Both the position numbers and the translations under genes were made by a program. Shown here piece by piece: positions 8,788 through 17,547 of a stretch of 64,000 bases of DNA; the first letter of the stretch is position 1; each line of letters begins with the position of its first letter. The stretch is from Akkermansiaceae bacterium (GTDB lineage: Bacteria > Verrucomicrobiota > Verrucomicrobiia > Verrucomicrobiales > Akkermansiaceae). The notes under the pieces were generated by a model. It was not told the DNA's origin. It ran no database searches and saw nothing but the letters and a program-made list of their open reading frames with translations. The stretch spans positions 62,001 to 126,000 of the forward strand of contig JAPKCM010000001.1 of NCBI GenBank assembly GCA_028822935.1, given 5' to 3'.

Positions 8788-10062
8788 TTACTCGCTAACG
8801 CGCTCCACTTTGGCACCGAGTTGCAGGAGTTTTTCGTCGATGTGCTCGTAGCCACGATCAATGTGGTAAAGGCGGCTGATATGAGTGCTTCCATCGGCGG
8901 TGAGTCCAGCAAGGACGAGGGCGGCAGAAGCTCTGAGATCGGAAGCCATGACTGGAGCAGCGCTGAGCTTCCCGACACCCTTGATGACGGCGCGACCATT
9001 GTCGACATCGATGTCGGCTCCCATGCGCTTCATTTCCGAGCAATGCATGAAGCGCTGAGGGTAAATGGTGTCCACGACGAGGCTAATTCCGGGCGTGGTG
9101 GCAAACATCGCAGTGAACTGCGCCTGCATGTCGGTTGGGAACTGAGGGAAGGGGTTGGTGGTGATCTCGCAGCCTTGAGGAGTTTCTCCGGGGATGACGG
9201 TGACGCTGGTGTCGTCATGGGAGAAGTTACAAATGTGACCTGCTTCTTCGATTTTTTCGGTGATCACGGCCATATGCTCGCGATTGACGCGATTGAGGGT
9301 GATTCCTTCAGAGCCAGCGGCCATGGCGCCGGCGATCATGAAGGTGCCCGCTTCGATTCGGTCGGGAATAACGTTCCAGGTGGTTCCGTGAAGTTTTTCG
9401 ACACCTTCGATGATGATGCGGCGCGTTCCTGCTCCGCTGATCTTGGCTCCCATGGAAATGAGGAAGTTGGCAAGATCGACGACTTCCGGCTCACAAGCGG
9501 CGGAGTTAATGATGGTAGTCCCTTTTGCGAGGGTGGCCGCCATCATGACGTTGTCGGTGCCCAAGACGGTGGGGCCGTGCTTTCCCTGGAGATCGATTTC
9601 GGTTCCCGTGAGGCCATTTGGAGTGGAGAGGACCATGTCTCCTCCATCCATCTCGATGTTGGCTCCCAGCGCTTGTAATCCTTTTAAGTGGAGATCGATG
9701 GGGCGATCGCCGATGACGCAGCCACCGGGCATTGAGACGCGGGTTTCACCAAGGCGAGCGAGGAGGGGGCCCATCACGCAGATCGAGGCCCGCATTTTGC
9801 GCACGAGTTCATAGGGAGCGCTGGTCCGCACGGATTTCGCTTCGATATTGAAACGACCACTGAAGCGTTCGACCTCGGCACTCAAGGCGGAAAGGATCTG
9901 CAGCATGTAGTTCGTATCGGAGACGTCAGGGACGTTGGCAATGGTCACCTTTTCCTTAGTGAGCAAAGAAGCGGCCAGAATAGGCAGGGACGCATTTTTG
10001 GAACCTGAGATATTAATGTGGCCTGAAAGCTGATTTCCGCCGTGAACGATGAGCTTGTCCAT
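8788..10062 (-). CDS. murA: UDP-N-acetylglucosamine 1-carboxyvinyltransferase
   Basis: First committed step of peptidoglycan synthesis: adds enolpyruvate from PEP to UDP-GlcNAc in the cytoplasm. 424 residues. The substrate-binding SKNASLP lies at 21-27. The loop cysteine is retained as Cys115 in MPGGCVIGDRPIDLHL, so the enzyme should be sensitive to fosfomycin, as known for Cys-type MurA. The C-terminal DRGYEHIDEKL is the usual ending. The start is 36 bp after the prmC stop, with no obvious Shine-Dalgarno. Confidence 0.97.
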   Translation of the reverse strand: MDKLIVHGGNQLSGHINISGSKNASLPILAASLLTKEKVTIANVPDVSDTNYMLQILSALSAEVERFSGRFNIEAKSVRTSAPYELVRKMRASICVMGPLLARLGETRVSMPGGCVIGDRPIDLHLKGLQALGANIEMDGGDMVLSTPNGLTGTEIDLQGKHGPTVLGTDNVMMAATLAKGTTIINSAACEPEVVDLANFLISMGAKISGAGTRRIIIEGVEKLHGTTWNVIPDRIEAGTFMIAGAMAAGSEGITLNRVNREHMAVITEKIEEAGHICNFSHDDTSVTVIPGETPQGCEITTNPFPQFPTDMQAQFTAMFATTPGISLVVDTIYPQRFMHCSEMKRMGADIDVDNGRAVIKGVGKLSAAPVMASDLRASAALVLAGLTADGSTHISRLYHIDRGYEHIDEKLLQLGAKVERVSE

Positions 10063-10097
10063 AAATGTTGGGGTTGGCAGAAGATTCCGTGGCTGTT

Positions 10098-10937
10098 TTA
10101 TCCCTTTCGTGCAAGCGGAAAGCGGGGGATATCAGTCAGGTCGCGACGAAGGGATATTTCCGTCAAACCTCCTCCGCGCAAAAGGTCGCAGACGGTTTCG
10201 CCTTGAGAGTGGCCCACTTCGAGGGCGACCAAGCCGCCGGGATTTAAGAAAGGGCTGCATTGGCTTGCGAAAAGGCGCAAGAGATCGAGGCCATCGGAGC
10301 CGCTGAAAAGGGCTATTTCGGGGTCGTGCCGGACTTCCTTGGAAAGATCCTCGCGCTCGGATTCTCCGATGTAAGGGAGGTTGGCAATGATGAGGTCGAA
10401 GCGGCCTTCGAGCCCGAGAAAGAGGTTGCACTGGACAATCTCGGCAGGGACTTGCAGGGCCTCTGCGTTCTCTTTTGCGAGTGACAGGGCCTCTGTGGAT
10501 AAGTCAGCCAGAACGAGTTGCTCAAAGTCTGTTCCTAATGCCTTGGCGAGAGAGAGTCCAAGGACGCCAGAGCCGCATCCGAGATCCAAGATGCGGGCAG
10601 GCTTAGGGAAGGTTTCTTTTAAAACCAGAGAAACGAGCTCTTCAGATTCTGGCCGGGGGATGAGGGCCCGATGATCTGAAATGAAGTCATGTGAATAGAA
10701 ATGAACAACCTTAGTAAGATGTTGAAGGGGAATCCTTTGAGATCTTTTTTTAAGGTGTTCTCGTAAAGCTGGTAACTTCTCTTCTGGCACAAGCTGGTCA
10801 AAGCGCAGGTAGAGATCCATACGCCGGCAGCCCAATTCATGAGCGACCAGAAGCTCCATATTGAGCCGGGCGTCTTCGATCCCTTTACTATTCAGAAATT
10901 GAGCTCCCTTCTCTAGTATATCTAGAATTGTTGTCAT
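10098..10937 (-). CDS. prmC: Peptide chain release factor N5-glutamine methyltransferase
   Basis: Methylates the GGQ glutamine of release factors using SAM. 279 residues. An N-terminal helical domain covers 1-75, the RPESEEL motif is at 95-101, SAM motif LDLGCGSG at 117-124 and the substrate motif at 186-190. That motif is NLPYI rather than the usual NPPY. Its target, prfA, lies 40 bp upstream on the same strand, a common functional pairing. The ATG at 10937 has no Shine-Dalgarno. Confidence 0.94.
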   Translation of the reverse strand: MTTILDILEKGAQFLNSKGIEDARLNMELLVAHELGCRRMDLYLRFDQLVPEEKLPALREHLKKRSQRIPLQHLTKVVHFYSHDFISDHRALIPRPESEELVSLVLKETFPKPARILDLGCGSGVLGLSLAKALGTDFEQLVLADLSTEALSLAKENAEALQVPAEIVQCNLFLGLEGRFDLIIANLPYIGESEREDLSKEVRHDPEIALFSGSDGLDLLRLFASQCSPFLNPGGLVALEVGHSQGETVCDLLRGGGLTEISLRRDLTDIPRFPLARKG

Positions 10938-10977
10938 TCAGTCGTCTGTGAATAAGTTGTGAATAACTGACTGAGAT

Positions 10978-12054
10978 CTAGGCCAACTCTTCTTCGGCAA
11001 GGCGCTGCTCCATCTCCGCTTTCTGGAGATGCTCGGTGAATTCGTTGATATCGCCGTTTAGGATTCCCTCAATGTTATGTGAGGTATGGTTGATGCGATG
11101 ATCGGTCACACGAGACTGTGGAAAGTTGAAGGTGCGGATCTTCTCGGAGCGATCTCCAGATCCGATGAGGGACTTGCGCTGGGCGGAGTAGCTATCGTGA
11201 GCTTCACGCTGGGCGACTTCGAAGAGCTTTGCGCGAAGAATTTCGAGGCCCAGCACCTTGTTCTGGGTCTGGGAGCGTCCGTCCTGACACTTGACCTGAA
11301 GGCCGGAGGGCAAGTGAGTGATTTGCACTGCGGAGTCTGTCGTGTTGACGTGCTGTCCGCCGGATCCGCCGGAACGGGTGGCCTGGATGTGAAGATCTTC
11401 GGGCCGGAGCTGGACATCGACTTCCTCGGCTTCAGGCAGCACCGCCACCGTCACGGTGGAGGTGTGGATGCGGCCTTGGGTTTCGGTAGCGGGGACCCGC
11501 TGGACACGGTGAACGCCACTTTCGTATTTGAGGTAGCGGAACACTTCTTCTCCAGAAATCTTCATGATAACTTCCTTGAAGCCGCCGACATCGGATGGGC
11601 TGCTTTCGAGGTGCTCGCATTTCCAGCCGCGGTTATCAGCGTAGCGTTGATAAAGTTTCATCAATTCGCCTGCGAAAAGGGAGGCTTCATCGCCACCGGC
11701 GCCGGCTCGGATTTCGAGGAGGGCGTCGCGGTCTTCGGTCTCATTACGAGGGAGGAGGGAATATTGGACGAGGTCTTCGAGTTTTTCCTGCTGAGCCCGG
11801 AGCGGGGGAAGTTCAGCCTCGGCCATCGCTGCGAAATCTGCGTCGTCTCCCTTAGCAAGCTCCTCGTTGCCTTCAATGTCGCTTTTGACGAGCTGGAGTG
11901 TCTCCCAGCCCTCGAGGAGGCGCTTGAGGCTGCGGTGTTCCCGCATGATGGCGGTTGAGGTGCTCTGATCATTGAAGAAATCGGGAACGCTCATCATTTC
12001 CTCGATTTCAGCGAGGCGGGCGGTGCGTTTTTCAATGAGAGTGGCGTAGTCCAT
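10978..12054 (-). CDS. prfA: Peptide chain release factor 1
   Basis: Recognises UAA and UAG and triggers peptide release. 358 residues from the ATG at 12054; an alternative TTG at 12093 would add 13 residues that are not family-like. The codon-recognition PAT lies in RVPATETQGR and the catalytic GGQ is at 232-234 in SGGSGGQHVNTTDSAV. The C-terminal SGDRSEKIRTFNFPQSRVTDHR is class-I RF. It is probably the first gene of the prfA-prmC-murA-der run; about 190 bp separate it from tRNA-Gln on the other strand, where the promoter should lie. Confidence 0.96.
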   Translation of the reverse strand: MDYATLIEKRTARLAEIEEMMSVPDFFNDQSTSTAIMREHRSLKRLLEGWETLQLVKSDIEGNEELAKGDDADFAAMAEAELPPLRAQQEKLEDLVQYSLLPRNETEDRDALLEIRAGAGGDEASLFAGELMKLYQRYADNRGWKCEHLESSPSDVGGFKEVIMKISGEEVFRYLKYESGVHRVQRVPATETQGRIHTSTVTVAVLPEAEEVDVQLRPEDLHIQATRSGGSGGQHVNTTDSAVQITHLPSGLQVKCQDGRSQTQNKVLGLEILRAKLFEVAQREAHDSYSAQRKSLIGSGDRSEKIRTFNFPQSRVTDHRINHTSHNIEGILNGDINEFTEHLQKAEMEQRLAEEELA

Positions 12055-12241
12055 GGGAGGCGGGAAGGTCTGGGTTTCCCTTAAGAAGGTCAAGGGGGAA
12101 CCGGAAGGGAAAAAGGGCGGCGATGGCGGTGATCGCCACGGCAGAATAAAAAAAAATTAAATTGAGGATATTTCGGTATTGCAAAGCGTGTGACCTGCTA
12201 TTAATCGTTCCCCGTCGTCGCGCAAGCGTGGCTGCCGAGTG

Positions 12242-12316
12242 AGTCCCATGGTGTAATCGGTAACACAGCTGATTTTGATTCAGTCATTCAAGGTTCAAGT
12301 CCTTGTGGGACTGCCA
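12242..12316 (+). tRNA. tRNA-Gln (anticodon TTG)
   Basis: 75-nt cloverleaf. Acceptor AGTCCCA pairs with TGGGACT, followed by discriminator G and an encoded CCA. The anticodon loop TTTTGAT carries TTG; the T arm reads AGGTTCAAGTCCTT. Confidence 0.95.
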
Positions 12317-12351
12317 CTCTTTTAATGGAAAGAGTTTGGCGGAAAAAAGCA

Positions 12352-12741
12352 CTACTTCACGAAACGAATGGTGATTGGGTAGAGATAGGTCTCACCTTTT
12401 GTCGCAGCAATCGTGGCGATGATTTCAAAAACCAGACCGACGATGAGCAGGGGGATATAAAGTAGAATTCCGAGGCCGCATGTGATCAACCCTAAGATGA
12501 GGATTACCGCCGAGTAGATCAGCATCGAGAGCTGGAAGTTGAGCGAGTCCGTCGCGTGATGATTTACGAAAGTTGAAGTTTGGTTTCCGGAATTCATGAT
12601 GACGAGTGGGCCGATAAAGCCAAATATGCCAAACCCTACCAGTCCGGAGATGAGGGGAATGAGGTGGCACCACATTGCAAGGTCGCGCTCGTTTTTGGGC
12701 ACGCCATTTGGGGCGGGCTGGGGGACGGGAAGTTGGTTCAT
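12352..12741 (-). CDS. DUF4870 domain membrane protein
   Basis: 129 residues. A short proline-rich N-terminus is followed by KNERDLAMWCHL, then several hydrophobic segments: about 27-48, 77-95 and 97-113. FVNHHATDSLNFQLSM is the DUF4870 core, and the end TYLYPITIRFVK is typical. The family is a small multipass membrane protein related to the Tic20 fold, with no firm function. The start overlaps the stop of the upstream S10 peptidase gene by 4 nt, so the pair is probably co-transcribed. Confidence 0.88.
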   Translation of the reverse strand: MNQLPVPQPAPNGVPKNERDLAMWCHLIPLISGLVGFGIFGFIGPLVIMNSGNQTSTFVNHHATDSLNFQLSMLIYSAVILILGLITCGLGILLYIPLLIVGLVFEIIATIAATKGETYLYPITIRFVK

Positions 12742-14219
12742 TGGGAATCAGGGGTGATGAATCTGACGAGGTCGGTGCGCATCTTTTCCAGATCAGGTTG
12801 GTTGAGATAAAACATATGACCGGCTTCATAGAAGGTGAATTCGATGGCCTTTCGGCGATCGTCGGGAATGCCAAAGAGATGGCTGATACTGTGCTGCATG
12901 TTGGCGGCCGGCGTGGCGAGATCGGTGTAGCCGCTCATCACGAGGAAGCGGAGATCGGGGTTGCTACGCAGAGCATTCTCCACGTGACGGGACATGTTGG
13001 TGATGGTGTTTCTAGGTCCCCAGTTCCAGGGTTGAACGGAGCGGGACAGGATATTGTAGGGATGGTGGCCTTCCCATTTGAGGGTGCGGCTGAGGTAGTC
13101 ATTCATCCCGGTCGCGAAAGCGCCATAGACCACCGAATAGGAGGGGTCGTAAGCAGCAGAGTCTTCGCTTTTGTCGACGAGAGGCCAGGCGGTGCGGGCG
13201 TCGAAGCGGCCGATCACTTTTCCTTCTTCTCTGAGGAGTTCTTTGCGGAAACGAGAGCTGCTGAGGCGGAGGTTCGTATCCTCGAAAAGGGAGGACGGGA
13301 GGCCGGTGAAGGCGGAGAGTTTCTTGGCGACGGCGCTTTTTTCCTCAGCGGAAATGGCAGCTCCCTTGATGAGAGCAGTGGCATAAGGACCAAAGGCGTA
13401 GTCATAGGCTTCCTTGACGAGGGTATCTCGAACTCCCGTGATTTTCTTGTGGTAGTGGGAGGTCGCGGTCATCCCCGGAAGGAAGATAGAATAGGAAAGG
13501 TCATCGCCTTGTGAACTCCGCAGGGTGCGGTAATCAATGAGCGGGGAGAGAAGGACGACGCCATTGAGGGACATGCCATACTTTTCTTGGAGGTGATTCG
13601 AGAGGCCCGCTGCCCGGATGCCCCCGTAACTTTCGCCAAGGAGAAATTTGGGTGAAGCCCATCGGTCGTTCTCAGTGGTCCAACGGCGGATGAAGTCGCC
13701 GACAGATTCAATGTCTTCGTCGACGCCATGAAACTGATTTGCTTTCGCGTCGCCCGCAGGACGGGAGTAGCCGGTGGAAACAGGGTCGATAAACACGAGA
13801 TCGGCAACATCGAGAATCGAGTTTACATTCGGGATCACCGCCTGGGGTGGGGGGAGGGTTTTAGTGCCGTCCTCGGAAGTAGGGACGATTTTTGGCCCAA
13901 GAGCGCCGAGGTGAAGCCAGACGGCCGATGAACCGGGGCCGCCATTGAAGGCAAAGACGACCGGGCGCTTGACACGATCTTTGATCCCAAGTCGCTCGTA
14001 GGCGACGTGGAAGATGGAGGCGCGGTCCTTGCTGTCGTCCGTTTTTAGCTGAAGCGTGGAAGCGGTGGTGCGGTAATCGATCTTTTTGCCATCGATGTTG
14101 ACGCTGTCTTCCTGGATGACTTTTTTAGCTTCCTCTTTCTTTTCAGCTTCTTTCTTGGGGGCTTCATCGGCGTGAAGAATCGAGAGAGACAGGAATAGGG
14201 TGGTAACTAAGAATCGCAT
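12738..14219 (-). CDS. Secreted S10 family serine carboxypeptidase
   Basis: Exported peptidase that trims C-terminal residues. The start at 14219 gives a signal peptide (MRFLVTTLFLSLSILHA, cut near 17) and 493 residues; the longer frame to 14330 buries the signal and was rejected. A lysine/glutamate-rich linker covers about 20-36. The oxyanion motif FNGGPGSSAVW is at 91-101; the triad is Ser197 in GESYGG, Asp433 in SGYTDLATP and His468 in YEAGHMFY. It overlaps the DUF4870 gene by 4 nt. Natural substrates are unknown; family members in environmental bacteria act in periplasmic or extracellular peptide degradation. Confidence 0.92.
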   Translation of the reverse strand: MRFLVTTLFLSLSILHADEAPKKEAEKKEEAKKVIQEDSVNIDGKKIDYRTTASTLQLKTDDSKDRASIFHVAYERLGIKDRVKRPVVFAFNGGPGSSAVWLHLGALGPKIVPTSEDGTKTLPPPQAVIPNVNSILDVADLVFIDPVSTGYSRPAGDAKANQFHGVDEDIESVGDFIRRWTTENDRWASPKFLLGESYGGIRAAGLSNHLQEKYGMSLNGVVLLSPLIDYRTLRSSQGDDLSYSIFLPGMTATSHYHKKITGVRDTLVKEAYDYAFGPYATALIKGAAISAEEKSAVAKKLSAFTGLPSSLFEDTNLRLSSSRFRKELLREEGKVIGRFDARTAWPLVDKSEDSAAYDPSYSVVYGAFATGMNDYLSRTLKWEGHHPYNILSRSVQPWNWGPRNTITNMSRHVENALRSNPDLRFLVMSGYTDLATPAANMQHSISHLFGIPDDRRKAIEFTFYEAGHMFYLNQPDLEKMRTDLVRFITPDSQ

Positions 14220-14756
14220 GGGGTTGAGAATGAAGAGAAATAGGGGAGAGGGAAATGACGAAAATTGTGGGAGAAGAAATTGCTTCCGGATTGAATGTTT
14301 CCACCAGCACCGTGAAACGATATTTGCCATACTGCTGCCCTGACTTTCATTCGAAATCTACATTTCGGTCTGAATAGCCTACATTGAATCTTTAAGAATC
14401 ACATGAATAGCAATCTTTAATAAGACAGTGGTGGGCACCGGAACAGAGTTTTTCCAATGTGCGCGACGATGAGCAGAACAGGAGCAAGCGCGCAGTGGAT
14501 GGCGCATTGGAATGGATGAAACCTCCAGCCCTACTGTTTCATAAAGGAATCGGCAATCAGGGTCCGAGGTTAGAGTGACGAGTGCCTTGGTGCGAATGAC
14601 AGACTTTGGAAGCTCAAGCTCGGCGTCAACTGTTAGACAGGAAGCATGGGGGAGATAATAATGGCTCGCGGTTTCTAGTAAGATAGGGACCCTGGTGAAT
14701 GAGATTTTCACAGCAAGTGATCTTTTCTTGCGAAGGGAAAAATTTTGGCTGGGGCA
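14220..14756. other. Intergenic region without a supported gene
   Basis: About 540 bp between the S10 peptidase start and the tRNA-Asp terminator. It must hold the S10 promoter. Frames crossing it (for example minus strand to 14379) run into the tRNA and carry its familiar false translation. Confidence 0.5.
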
Positions 14757-14784
14757 CAAAAAAACCCTTGTGAAACAAGGGTTA
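14757..14784 (-). terminator. Rho-independent terminator after tRNA-Asp
   Basis: Minus strand: perfect nine-pair stem AACCCTTGT/ACAAGGGTT with a three-base loop, then seven T residues; 4 bp after the tRNA CCA. Confidence 0.88.
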
Positions 14785-14787
14785 GAA

Positions 14788-14864
<77 letters not shown>

Positions 14865-14958
14865 GCATCTGGTTAGGACGGGCGGAAGCTATGGCGATCA
14901 CCGGATTTGGGCAATACTTATTTTGCCTCTGTTGACACTTTTTTTGAGAGCCCTGGAT

Positions 14959-15891
14959 TTAGAAGTTCTGAAGTTCCTCAACGGCGGCTTCCAGACTGGA
15001 GGCATCATCGATCGAGATTACTTTCGCCTCTTTGTCGATACGTGCCATCAAGCCCGCAAGAACTTTACCTGGGCCGAGTTCGATGAAGAGATCATAACCT
15101 TGGCTTCGAAGCAGTTGCATCGATTCGATCCAGCGCACCGATCCCGTCACTTGATGGGTGAGGGAGGCTCTGATGGCATCAGGCCCTTGTGCAGCCTCCG
15201 CGAGAAAGTTTGAAATGACGGGGATCGATGGGGTGCCGATTTCGGCTTCTACGAGCGCGTTAGCGAGCTTTTCTTGCGCTCCAGACATGAGGCGGGAGTG
15301 GTAGGCACCGGCGACGCTGAGCTTCTTGCCCATACGCAGTCCGTATTCTTTAGCGAGCGAGACTGCTTTTTCGATGCCGTCGACTTTTCCAGAAAGGACA
15401 AGTTGGCCCGGGCAGTTGAGGTTGGCGACATCGACATCGCAATCCGAAGCAAGTCGGCGAACGTCTTCTTCGGAGCCTCCAATCATGGCCGCCATCGTGC
15501 CGGAGGTGGCAGAGCATGCTTCATCCATTAGTTCTCCGCGTCGTGCGACCAAGCGAAGTCCGTCCTCGAACGCGAATGTTCCAGCGGCGGCATGAGCAGT
15601 CATTTCACCCAGTGAGAGCCCGGCAGCGGCGACGGGTTCCAAGGAGGGGATCTTTTCCTGAAGAACCGCTAAAAGGCTTAAGCCGTGGAGAAAGAGAGCG
15701 GGTTGACAATTGCCTGTCCGGGTCAGATCTTCACTGGGTCCCTCAAACATAATTTGGGTGAGAGGACGTGCGAGAACCTCGTCAGCCTTTTTAAAGAGAG
15801 ATTGGGCGGTTGGGTAGGCCTCGACGAGGTCGCGGCCCATGCCCACTTTTTGGGCACCTTGTCCGGAAAATAAGAGAACTGCTTTGCTCAT
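14959..15891 (-). CDS. fabD: Malonyl CoA-acyl carrier protein transacylase
   Basis: Loads malonyl onto ACP for fatty-acid synthesis in the cytoplasm. 310 residues from the ATG at 15891; a longer frame to 15930 adds a non-family leader. FSGQGAQ is at 8-14. The nucleophile is Ser93 in GLSLGE, where the usual GHSLGE has lost its histidine next to the serine, a change also allowed in some homologues. The catalytic histidine is in AGAYHSRLM near 205 and the NCPGQLVLSG element is present. No other fab genes are adjacent. Confidence 0.95.
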   Translation of the reverse strand: MSKAVLLFSGQGAQKVGMGRDLVEAYPTAQSLFKKADEVLARPLTQIMFEGPSEDLTRTGNCQPALFLHGLSLLAVLQEKIPSLEPVAAAGLSLGEMTAHAAAGTFAFEDGLRLVARRGELMDEACSATSGTMAAMIGGSEEDVRRLASDCDVDVANLNCPGQLVLSGKVDGIEKAVSLAKEYGLRMGKKLSVAGAYHSRLMSGAQEKLANALVEAEIGTPSIPVISNFLAEAAQGPDAIRASLTHQVTGSVRWIESMQLLRSQGYDLFIELGPGKVLAGLMARIDKEAKVISIDDASSLEAAVEELQNF

Positions 15892-16006
15892 AGTGGAATC
15901 GAGATAAGCGGGAGAGGGGGGGCTGGGCAAGTCTCACCTTTTCTGGGAAAAGGAGCGCATCTTTTCTTGCCAAACTGTGAGAGTTAAGAAATGTTCCTTC
16001 CAACGC

Positions 16007-16094
16007 GGAGGGGTGGCAGAGTGGTCGAATGCACCGGTCTTGAAAACCGACGTAGTGAAAGCTACCGTGGGTTCGAATCCCACCCCCTCTGCCA
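16007..16094 (+). tRNA. tRNA-Ser (anticodon TGA)
   Basis: 88-nt class II tRNA with a long variable arm. Acceptor GGAGGGG pairs with CCCCTCT (one G-T pair), then G and an encoded CCA. The anticodon loop CTTGAAA carries TGA. The 3' end borders a patch of decayed foreign DNA. Confidence 0.96.
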
Positions 16095-16121
16095 TAATTT
16101 CCCTTATTCTATAAGGATTAT

Positions 16122-16154
16122 AGCGCTCTCCTAACCGAGAGCGCTCTTTTTTTA
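16122..16154 (+). terminator. Rho-independent terminator after tRNA-Ser
   Basis: Perfect nine-pair stem AGCGCTCTC/GAGAGCGCT with a six-base loop, followed by C and eight T residues, 27 bp after the tRNA. Confidence 0.88.
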
Positions 16155-16233
16155 ATTTGGCACGAAAAGGCATGAAAACACCCTGAAATGCACCTCTTTC
16201 GGGCAACAGATGAGCAACAGATTTTTTTGCAGT

Positions 16234-16338
16234 TCAGAATGATGGCAGGAAGAAGGTGTCATCGCTCTCAAGATCGGGAGCAACTTCGATGCCCTTGAAC
16301 AGATTTCCGTCCGGATCGTAGACATTGATGGATGCCAT
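16234..16338 (-). pseudogene. Possible 3' gene fragment of unknown identity
   Basis: A 34-codon frame from ATG 16338 to TGA 16234 contains INVYDPDGNLFKGIEVAPDL and ends DDTFFLPSF. The composition is protein-like rather than random, yet it is too short and lacks any promoter or ribosome-binding site. It lies between tRNA-Ser and a truncated transposase. I read it as the tail of a lost gene; I do not recognise the family. Confidence 0.3.
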
Positions 16339-16389
16339 CCTTGGGCAGTTCTGTCCGCTTTCCGGAGTGCCCCGGTAGGATGGGTAGGA

Positions 16390-17232
16390 TTGTGCTACCC
16401 CATCTCGATGGTCTTTGAGCCTGCCCCACCACCTGGCATCCCTCAATCTAGCTCTCTTGGTTTGGTTTTCACGATTCTCACCAGCGATTCAGGATTTGAA
16501 AATGGATCGGGGTGGGCCTTTGTGGTGACTCAACTTTGTGCCGAGCAGTGGAGTCCTGAGCAGATTAGGGACGAGCTTCCAAAACACCACTTACCTTCGA
16601 TCAGTCACGAGACGATCTATGCCCGTATTTACGCAGACAAGCGTCACGGAGGAGAACTTCACCAGCACCTCCGCGACAAAGTGAAATCCTACAAAAACAG
16701 AAGCCTTCAAAATGATCGGCGTGGTCAAATCAAAGGAGCGATCTCCATCGAAGAACGTCCCGAGGTTGTTGATTTACGGACCCGCATCGGAGATTGGGAA
16801 CTCGATACCGTCATTGGCAAAGCCTCCGGATCAGTTCTCGTTACCATGGTCGAGCGATACAGCCGTTTTACGATTATCGCAAAAGCGCCAAGTCGATCTG
16901 CCGTAGACGTTTCCATGGCGATTATGACCAGGCTAGTCCAATATCGTGACAAGCTCTACACCCTCACTTTCGATAATGGAAAAGAGTTTTCCGCTCACGC
17001 CACTATTGATGAGATCTTGGACTGCCAATCCTACTTCGCGCATCCTTACAGCTCATGGGAACGGGGTCTCAACGAAAATACCAACGGCCTCATTCGTCAA
17101 TATTTTCCGAAGAAGACCGACTTCGATCAAATCGGCCATGATCAAATTGCGGAAGTGGAATCAAAACTCAACCGGCGCCCCCGGAAATGCCTCGACACCA
17201 AAACTCCTAATGAGATCTTCCTCAGCAACTGA
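16390..17232 (+). pseudogene. IS30 family transposase, N-terminally truncated
   Basis: The frame from about 16500 encodes the C-terminal two thirds of an IS30 transposase: AFVVTQLCAEQWSPEQI, SHETIYARIYADK, then the DDE catalytic core. The three acidic residues are D in GDWELDTVIG, D in LTFDNGKEFS and E in ERGLNENTNGLIRQYFPKK; the NRRPRKCLDTKTPNEIF end is intact. The N-terminal helix-turn-helix that binds the inverted repeats is missing, replaced by about 35 unrelated residues before the homology begins, so it is probably inactive. No terminal inverted repeats could be picked out. The frame is otherwise free of stops, suggesting recent truncation. Confidence 0.85.
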
Positions 17233-17547
17233 CTCGCGTACTTCCGGGTTGAAACCGCCGCTGCGACCTCAAGGGAAATTCGCCTGAGTTCAAAAGGAAT
17301 TTCTTAATAAAGTCCCGTCAATCCGTCATCTTTATTTGGCTCAAGTTATCTCAATGACTTCATCGGATCTTGATCAGATCGATCACGAAACCCGATCTTC
17401 ACTTGTCCCTCATTGAGGCGTCTTTTTACCAAGGGTGATGAATGGATTTCAGCGAGGGAAAAATCTTGACCAATGGCGGTTTACTACGAAATTTTCCGCT
17501 CAACAAATACGTAATGATAAGATACGATCTGCCAGATCTGCATCCTG
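17233..17547. other. Intergenic region between IS30 remnant and cytochrome-c gene
   Basis: About 315 bp. The right end of the insertion should lie here but no inverted repeat is evident. A partly palindromic GATCTTGATCAGATCGATC occurs near 17367-17385. The promoter of the following gene must be in this stretch; I could not place it. Confidence 0.45.

Noticed and set aside
15934-16206. Minus-strand frame crossing tRNA-Ser
   Set aside because: It contains GVGFEPTVAFTTSVFKTGAF, a familiar artefact of translating tRNA-Ser.
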